Shown here piece after piece: positions 33,381 to 36,797 of a stretch of 36,797 nt of DNA. Within the stretch, counting starts at the first letter, position 1; the number at the start of each line of letters is the position of its first letter. The position numbers and the translations under genes were made by a program. The notes beneath the pieces were generated by a model. The model did no database searches. It was not told the origin of the DNA and saw only the letters and a list, made by a program, of their open reading frames with translations. This DNA comes from Actinomycetota bacterium (GTDB taxonomy: Bacteria; Actinomycetota; Acidimicrobiia; Acidimicrobiales; Ilumatobacteraceae). Location: contig JAQCDG010000001.1 in NCBI GenBank assembly GCA_027731085.1, positions 69,179-105,975 of the forward strand, in the 5' to 3' direction.

Positions 33381-33907
33381 GGCGTCACGCTTTTCGTTGT
33401 TTTGGAAACCAAATTTTCCAGCATCGGTGGATTCAAAATTTCTTTATCCATAGCGCCGGTGGCAGCAATAACACTCGCCACTACATCAGCCGGAATTTCT
33501 TCAAATTGTGCCGATAGTCCCTGCGACATTCCGAGCATCATCGCCTGCTCGCGCAAATAATCAGGCGCCCGAAGTTCGGCGCGCCGCTGGCGAAGTTCGT
33601 CATAGTGCAAACGAGCGAGTCGCACATCGGTGGTGACTTTGTCTAGACGCAATTGTTGCTCGGCGATGACGGTTTGAAAGACAACGATCAAAGTCAACAC
33701 GGCGGCGATGCCGATAAGCACTGAGGTCACTTTTGAGAACTTTTGGACTCGAATAGTTTCGACAACCCGCAAATCAGGGCGCTCACCTAGTTCAAATTGT
33801 TCTTGCGAATTTGCTCGACCCTGAGAATTGCGAACTGGTCGAACTACCGAACCGGCTGGTCGACGAAGTCGAACTGGGGCTGGTCGAGTTGCAAGTGCAG
33901 TTGCCAT
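33377..33907 (-). CDS. ftsL: FtsL-like bitopic cell division protein
   Basis: A 176-residue protein with a disordered basic N-terminus (1-55), one membrane helix at about 61-80 (VTSVLIGIAAVLTLIVVFQT), and then a coiled-coil region (AEQQLRLDKVTTDVRLARL, then YDELRQRRAELRAPDYLREQ). The topology, coiled coil and place between rsmH and ftsI match FtsL, which forms a complex with FtsQ and FtsB and activates FtsW/FtsI. Sequence similarity in this family is always low, so the name rests on position and architecture. The ATG overlaps the rsmH stop region (TAAATG). Confidence 0.8.
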   Translation of the reverse strand: MATALATRPAPVRLRRPAGSVVRPVRNSQGRANSQEQFELGERPDLRVVETIRVQKFSKVTSVLIGIAAVLTLIVVFQTVIAEQQLRLDKVTTDVRLARLHYDELRQRRAELRAPDYLREQAMMLGMSQGLSAQFEEIPADVVASVIAATGAMDKEILNPPMLENLVSKTTKSVTP

Positions 33908-34882
33908 TTAATTACCAACTTCAACAAGTGTTTTTTCAATTACACGCATTCGCGCTGATTTAGCGCGACGATTAAGTGTCTGCTCTTTGCTTGACGGATA
34001 CTTTGGTGCTCGAACACGGCGAGTGCGGCGCACGCCCGATTGTGATTCGTGAACATACGGCGATGCGTGGGTCGATTCGTTGGCGTCGCGCTCAGAATCA
34101 GAGAACACGCGCTTGACGATGCGATTTTCACCCGAGTGATATGTCAGCACGGCGACTCGACCGCCAGATTTGGTCGCGTCGATTGCGATCTGTAACGCAC
34201 GCTCAAGAATCTCTAGTTCTTTGTTGACTTCAATTCGAATTGCTTGAAAAGTTCGCTTAGCTGGATGCCCACCAGTTCGACGCGCCGGAGCAGGAATTGC
34301 CGCGACTATCACTTCGGCAAGTTGTGTAGTCGTAGTAATCGGTCGAGCAGCCACGATTGCCTTGGCGATTCGACGGGCAAACTTCTCATCGGCGTTGTCG
34401 GCAATCAGTCTCGACAGTTCTGACTCGTCATAATTATTGACGACTTCAGCGGCACTCAGTTGACTGCGCTGATCCATACGCATGTCGAGAGGACCTTCGT
34501 GACGATACGAAAAGCCGCGTTCAGCAACATCTAACTGCGGCGAAGAAACACCTAAGTCAAACAATGCACCTGAAATCTCATTAATCGATAGTTCTTCGAG
34601 AACTTCATCAAGCGAATCGAATCGCACACGACGAACCGTGAGACGACCCTGCAGACTTGAGTCTTCGGCGATCAGTCTTTCGGCGTTGGCGATCGCATCG
34701 GCGTCTTGATCAAGTCCGAGGATTTGCAAGTTCGGATATGCATTGAGTATCGCCACGGCATGACCGCCAAGGCCAAATGTTGCATCAACGACGACGCCTT
34801 CTGGCACCGAAGCGAAGCACTCAACGATTTCATCGATCATTACTGGCAGATGCGAACTGACGTGTGAATTTTGATTTGTCAT
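33908..34882 (-). CDS. rsmH: 16S rRNA m4C1402 methyltransferase RsmH (MraW)
   Basis: RsmH methylates N4 of C1402 in 16S rRNA using S-adenosylmethionine. The 324-residue protein has HLPVMIDEIVE at the N-terminus, the SAM-binding VVDATFGLGGHA at 31-42, ALFDLGVSSPQLDVAERGFS and the C-terminal TYHSGENRIVKRVF, all family-diagnostic. The ATG at 34882 is required because the next in-frame Met would remove HLPV. No Shine-Dalgarno sequence precedes it: the leader reads GCGCAAUAUAU before AUG, and the upstream 215 bp form strong RNA structure (see findings). Confidence 0.96.
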   Translation of the reverse strand: MTNQNSHVSSHLPVMIDEIVECFASVPEGVVVDATFGLGGHAVAILNAYPNLQILGLDQDADAIANAERLIAEDSSLQGRLTVRRVRFDSLDEVLEELSINEISGALFDLGVSSPQLDVAERGFSYRHEGPLDMRMDQRSQLSAAEVVNNYDESELSRLIADNADEKFARRIAKAIVAARPITTTTQLAEVIVAAIPAPARRTGGHPAKRTFQAIRIEVNKELEILERALQIAIDATKSGGRVAVLTYHSGENRIVKRVFSDSERDANESTHASPYVHESQSGVRRTRRVRAPKYPSSKEQTLNRRAKSARMRVIEKTLVEVGN

Positions 34883-34898
34883 ATATATTGCGCAACTT

Positions 34899-35067
34899 GC
34901 AAACTGTCACTATTCGATGCCTCGCTTATCAGCAGCCCCCCGGCCAACGGTGCCTCCGGGATTTCTCCCCGGATAGCGAGATGGAAAGCGGGCGGAGTTG
35001 GGGGCTATCCATCTTGTTAACCGGGAGACTGCTGATAAGCGAAACTTGTGCAACTTGTGACAGTTGC
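34899..35067 (-). ncRNA. candidate structured leader RNA between mraZ and rsmH
   Basis: Nested inverted repeats show a large fold in the mraZ-rsmH mRNA. The outer helix pairs 34902-34910 with 35057-35065 (9 bp perfect, plus GC beyond a bulge). The second helix pairs 34922-34935 with 35029-35042 (14 bp perfect). Inside, 35021-35028 pairs with 34964-34972 (8 bp, one bulge) and 34979-34985 pairs with 35008-35014 (7 bp). GGGGG at 34936-34940 could pair with the CCCCC in the RNA loop at 35000-35004, giving a pseudoknot. A cis-regulatory 'mraW RNA' motif has been described upstream of rsmH in actinobacteria; whether this is that family cannot be judged without a covariance search. A mobile palindromic element is the alternative. 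Confidence 0.6.
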
Positions 35068-35097
35068 GAAAAGTTTGTTGCTTGGCCCCCTTTCGCT

Positions 35098-35511
35098 TTA
35101 CTCGGTGCCAGCTAGTTCCTGCGTGCCAGAGTCGCTGATGCGCTGGTGGCGCTCTGGATCCCAAATTTCAACCCGATCAAATGAACCGCTGACAATCACG
35201 CGCGAATTAAGTTCGAGGCCCGCGTATTGACGCAATTTTTCGTCGACATTGATACGACCTTGAGCATCAACAGATACTTCAACCATGTTCGACGACAACG
35301 CTCGCTGTTCTTTGCGATCCATTTCGCCGCGACGAACTTTTTCCATTACATCGTTGGCAACTGCCAAGAAAGTCTCAGTCGTCAAAACATCGACGCACTT
35401 GTCTCGACCCAGAGCCAAATAACATTTCGGCTCGAACTTCGGCCGAAAGGATGCAGGCAAGGCGATACGACCCTTTGGGTCCAACTGCCGCTCATGCGCA
35501 CCTACAAACAC
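35098..35511 (-). CDS. mraZ: MraZ, transcriptional regulator of the dcw cluster
   Basis: MraZ is an AbrB-like (SpoVT/AbrB fold) ring-forming DNA-binding protein that usually represses its own dcw operon. The 137-residue form begins VFVGAHERQLDPKGRIALPA, matching the family's MFxG...LDxKGR start, and carries the second repeat VDAQGRINVDEKLRQYAGL. I choose GTG 35511, because GCGGAGGA, an almost ideal ribosome binding site, lies 3-10 bases before it. The longer frame from TTG 35532 would put that site inside the coding region. Its probable operator and promoter lie just upstream (35582-35637). It is the first gene of the dcw run. Confidence 0.94.
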   Translation of the reverse strand: MFVGAHERQLDPKGRIALPASFRPKFEPKCYLALGRDKCVDVLTTETFLAVANDVMEKVRRGEMDRKEQRALSSNMVEVSVDAQGRINVDEKLRQYAGLELNSRVIVSGSFDRVEIWDPERHQRISDSGTQELAGTE

Positions 35512-35530
35512 TGTTCCTCCGCTTTGTCCC

Positions 35531-35555
35531 AAAACCCCGTTATTTACTGGGTTTT
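35531..35555 (-). repeat. hairpin in the mraZ leader
   Basis: AAAACCC (35531-35537) and GGGTTTT (35549-35555) form a 7-bp stem with an 11-base loop, in the 5' untranslated region just before the mraZ ribosome binding site (about 35514-35522). It may affect mraZ translation. It is not followed by a U-tract on the minus strand, so it is not a terminator for the cluster. Confidence 0.5.
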
Positions 35556-35581
35556 AGAGCTCTCCCTAAATCCCAACAATG

Positions 35582-35610
35582 ACTATATCCCCACTACCCC
35601 CCACTGTCAA
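35582..35610 (-). promoter_or_regulatory. sigma70-type promoter of mraZ and the dcw cluster
   Basis: On the minus strand a perfect -35 TTGACA (35610-35605) is followed by a 17-base spacer and TATAGT (35587-35582), 5 of 6 matches to TATAAT. The predicted start of transcription is near 35574, giving a leader of about 62 bases before the mraZ GTG. This is the best promoter match in the window, and the MraZ-type boxes run through it. Confidence 0.85.
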
Positions 35611-35637
35611 ACACCTTTCACCACTTTTCCCCACTTT
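35591..35637 (-). promoter_or_regulatory. array of five MraZ-type boxes at exact 10-bp period
   Basis: Reading the minus strand, AAAGTGG, AAAGTGG, AAGGTGT, ACAGTGG and GTAGTGG follow one another, each 7-mer separated by 3 bases. Their plus-strand starts are 35631, 35621, 35611, 35601 and 35591. Published MraZ sites are direct repeats with one-helical-turn spacing (AAAGTG[T/G] with 3-base spacers in mollicutes; TGGG-type repeats in E. coli). Boxes 4 and 5 overlap the -35 element and spacer, so MraZ binding should block RNA polymerase. The operator role is inferred; the repeats are directly visible. Confidence 0.85.
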
Positions 35638-35645
35638 TTGGGATA

Positions 35646-35663
35646 TTTTTGGGCAGCCAAAAA
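35646..35663. repeat. AT-tailed inverted repeat between the lipoate-ligase-like gene and mraZ
   Basis: TTTTTGG and CCAAAAA are separated by GCAG. It lies 39 bases after the stop of the lipoate-ligase-like gene and just upstream of the MraZ boxes. The stem is AU-rich and its 3' side on the minus strand is A-rich rather than U-rich, so it is at best a weak terminator. It may mark the upstream border of the operator. Confidence 0.4.
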
Positions 35664-35701
35664 TCACTGCTTATTAGCGGGTTAGGCGCCGGGTTCAGCG
35701 A

Positions 35702-36394
35702 CTAAATAATTGAAGCGAGTTCGACTACCGCTTCGGCAATCTGGTTCAACCCAGAAGCCTCGGCGACGGCAATATTCGAAATCTCGGCGTCAAGCGAGAT
35801 TGATCGGCTACTTACGTGCTGTTCAATTTTGTCAAACAGCAAATATTTTCGATACAGATCTGGCGACCAGCGCTGGTGCACGACACATTGAAAACGGGCC
35901 ATCTCGCGCGTGCGACGCTGCGAGATGCCGACAATTTTCTGTCCGTGCAAAGTGACCTCGCCTGGGCCGAGCCCGCCAAAACAAATCAAATCTGAAAGTG
36001 CTGATCGCTCGAGACCGCCCCGATGCACACGCAGTTGATCACGGTCTGCGATTTCGCATTTCGCCAAAGCATCTGCCCAAAGTTCACCCACCCACCACAT
36101 TGATTCGCCAACATCATCTCGCCAAAGCTCGTCGTCACGCGGCACAACAAAATCGATCCATAAATGCGCATCGGCGTTCAACACGACGACCCCGCCGCCA
36201 CTTCGTCGTCGCACGGCTGAAATGCCGTCTCGTTCGCAAGCGGCTTGATTAACGATGTCTAAGTTTTGTTTTGAGCCCAACACAACGGCTGACTCGATAA
36301 TTGAGGCTCGCCAGATTGCGCGCTCTGCCGGCAGTTCACGACCGTGAATTGATTCTGCAGAATCGCGCAGATGATTAAACCGCCATTCACTCAT
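35702..36394 (-). CDS. lipoate/biotin protein ligase-family protein (LplA-like)
   Basis: The 230-residue protein carries the ligase-fold landmarks: RRRSGGGVVVLNADAHLW (62-79) and GQKIVGISQRR with the catalytic-type Lys153. It therefore probably attaches lipoate, octanoate or biotin to a carrier-domain lysine, or amidotransfers it. It is shorter than E. coli LplA (about 340 residues), so the C-terminal accessory domain is missing, as in many small LplA/LipM-type proteins. I start at ATG 36394, five bases after the stop of the HNH gene; the frame is open to 36466, but those residues overlap the HNH gene. Substrate choice is unresolved. It reads towards mraZ but ends before the dcw promoter. Confidence 0.75.
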   Translation of the reverse strand: MSEWRFNHLRDSAESIHGRELPAERAIWRASIIESAVVLGSKQNLDIVNQAACERDGISAVRRRSGGGVVVLNADAHLWIDFVVPRDDELWRDDVGESMWWVGELWADALAKCEIADRDQLRVHRGGLERSALSDLICFGGLGPGEVTLHGQKIVGISQRRTREMARFQCVVHQRWSPDLYRKYLLFDKIEQHVSSRSISLDAEISNIAVAEASGLNQIAEAVVELASII

Positions 36395-36399
36395 CCAAA

Positions 36400-36797
36400 T
36401 TATGAGGCAAAAGCCAAATATTGCTTCCACTCTTCGGGCACTCTGCCTACAGAAACCGTCACCCATGCGAGTTCACGAGGCGTATGTGGTTGATTAGCAA
36501 GAGCCATGCCTGCTTCTTGCGGGGTTCGATCGCGCTTTTTCAGATTGCAACCTCGACATGCAGCAGTGACGTTCTCCCAGACGTGCATGCCGCCACGAGA
36601 ACGCGGCATCACATGATCGATGCTGTCGGCGTGCGCACCACAATATTGACAACGGTGATTATCACGAGCAAAAATTGCCCGTCTCGACATTGCTGTGCGT
36701 CGGTGATACGGCACCTTGACGACATAGCGCAGCCTGATGACCAGAGGCCCGGGCATGACAAAAGTTTCTGCTCGAATCTGTGTGCCGTCTTCTTCGA
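36400..36797 (-). CDS. HNH endonuclease, 5' end beyond the window
   Basis: The frame stays open from 36756 to the window edge (residues E-E-D-G-T-Q-I-R-A-E-T-F-V before the first in-window Met), so the gene starts outside. The visible part has RLRYVVKVPYHRR, a Cys pair in CQYCG, the HNH-like core SIDHVMPRSRGGMHVWENV and a second Cys pair in CRGCN, which together form a zinc-stabilised beta-beta-alpha metal nuclease site. This stand-alone type of about 165 residues is widespread in actinobacterial chromosomes and has no settled function. Nothing nearby suggests an intron, a phage or a restriction system. Confidence 0.85.
   Translation of the reverse strand, partial: EEDGTQIRAETFVMPGPLVIRLRYVVKVPYHRRTAMSRRAIFARDNHRCQYCGAHADSIDHVMPRSRGGMHVWENVTAACRGCNLKKRDRTPQEAGMALANQPHTPRELAWVTVSVGRVPEEWKQYLAFAS

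Noticed and set aside
34885-34910. Promoter-like GTGACA, 17-base spacer, TATATA on the minus strand just before rsmH
   Set aside because: Transcription would start inside rsmH, downstream of its only plausible start codon, so the mRNA could not be translated normally. The -35 half is also explained as one arm of the 9-bp inverted repeat.
35050-35067. Rho-independent terminator after mraZ
   Set aside because: The 6-bp local hairpin is not followed by a U-run, and the downstream dcw genes must be transcribed through it.
34899-35067. RNase P RNA or another large housekeeping RNA
   Set aside because: The element is too short for RNase P RNA, and I cannot find the conserved core segments of RNase P, tmRNA or SRP RNA.
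35512-35532. Longer MraZ starting at TTG 35532
   Set aside because: The near-perfect ribosome binding site GCGGAGGA lies within that extension and points to GTG 35511, which also matches the family N-terminus.
35646-35663. Intrinsic terminator after the lipoate-ligase-like gene
   Set aside because: The stem is AU-rich with a small loop and there is no U-tract after it on the minus strand.
36395-36466. N-terminal extension of the lipoate-ligase-like protein
   Set aside because: Those codons lie inside the HNH gene on the same strand in another frame; ATG 36394, five bases after the HNH stop, is a normal operon start.

Overview
The window reads as chromosomal DNA of an actinobacterium, most likely an Acidimicrobiia-type lineage with roughly balanced GC (by eye). 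Lineage markers are a mycothiol ligase (MshC), an F420-dependent NADP reductase, a bacterial proteasome activator (Bpa) with a C-terminal Gly-Thr-Tyr-Leu, an InhA-like FabI, SepF next to FtsZ, and a DksA-like gene between ileS and lspA. The class-level placement is inference; no rRNA or tRNA gene is visible.

Layout. Positions 1-1841 (minus) hold the possible start of a further gene, mshC and the F420 reductase gene. Positions 1915-6243 (plus) hold fabI, a secreted S8 protease and a DUF255 thioredoxin-like protein, packed with no spacer. Positions 6236-12761 (minus) hold a nitroreductase, an unrecognised 218-residue protein, dnaE, bpa and a phosphodiesterase/alkaline-phosphatase-superfamily gene. 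An Rrf2 regulator at 12868-13314 is the only other plus-strand gene. From 36797 down to 13315 everything is on the minus strand: a partial HNH endonuclease, a lipoate-ligase-like protein, then the division and cell-wall (dcw) cluster in the order mraZ, rsmH, ftsL-like, ftsI, murE, mraY, murD, ftsW, murG-murC (fused), murB-ftsQ (fused), ftsZ, yggS, sepF, yggT, ileS, dksA-like, lspA, rluD-like.

The dcw genes cover the cytoplasmic and membrane steps of peptidoglycan precursor synthesis (MurB, C, D, E, MraY, MurG), the septal synthase pair (FtsW/FtsI), the divisome proteins (FtsQ, FtsL-like, FtsZ, SepF) and MraZ, the cluster regulator. MurF is missing from its usual place. Transcription of the cluster probably starts at a strong sigma70-type promoter at 35582-35610, which lies inside five GTGG-type boxes repeated every 10 bp (35591-35637), the expected layout of an autoregulatory MraZ operator.

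The most unusual non-coding element is the mraZ-rsmH gap (34883-35097). It can form a large nested, probably pseudoknotted RNA with competing alternative helices and leads into an rsmH start that has no Shine-Dalgarno sequence. Other oddities are the two gene fusions, a DksA-like protein with 16 lysine-rich hexapeptide repeats and no zinc-binding cysteines, and frequent TTG/GTG starts within 4-bp overlaps. No stretch over 300 bases lacks a gene. No mobile element, CRISPR array or phage gene was seen.
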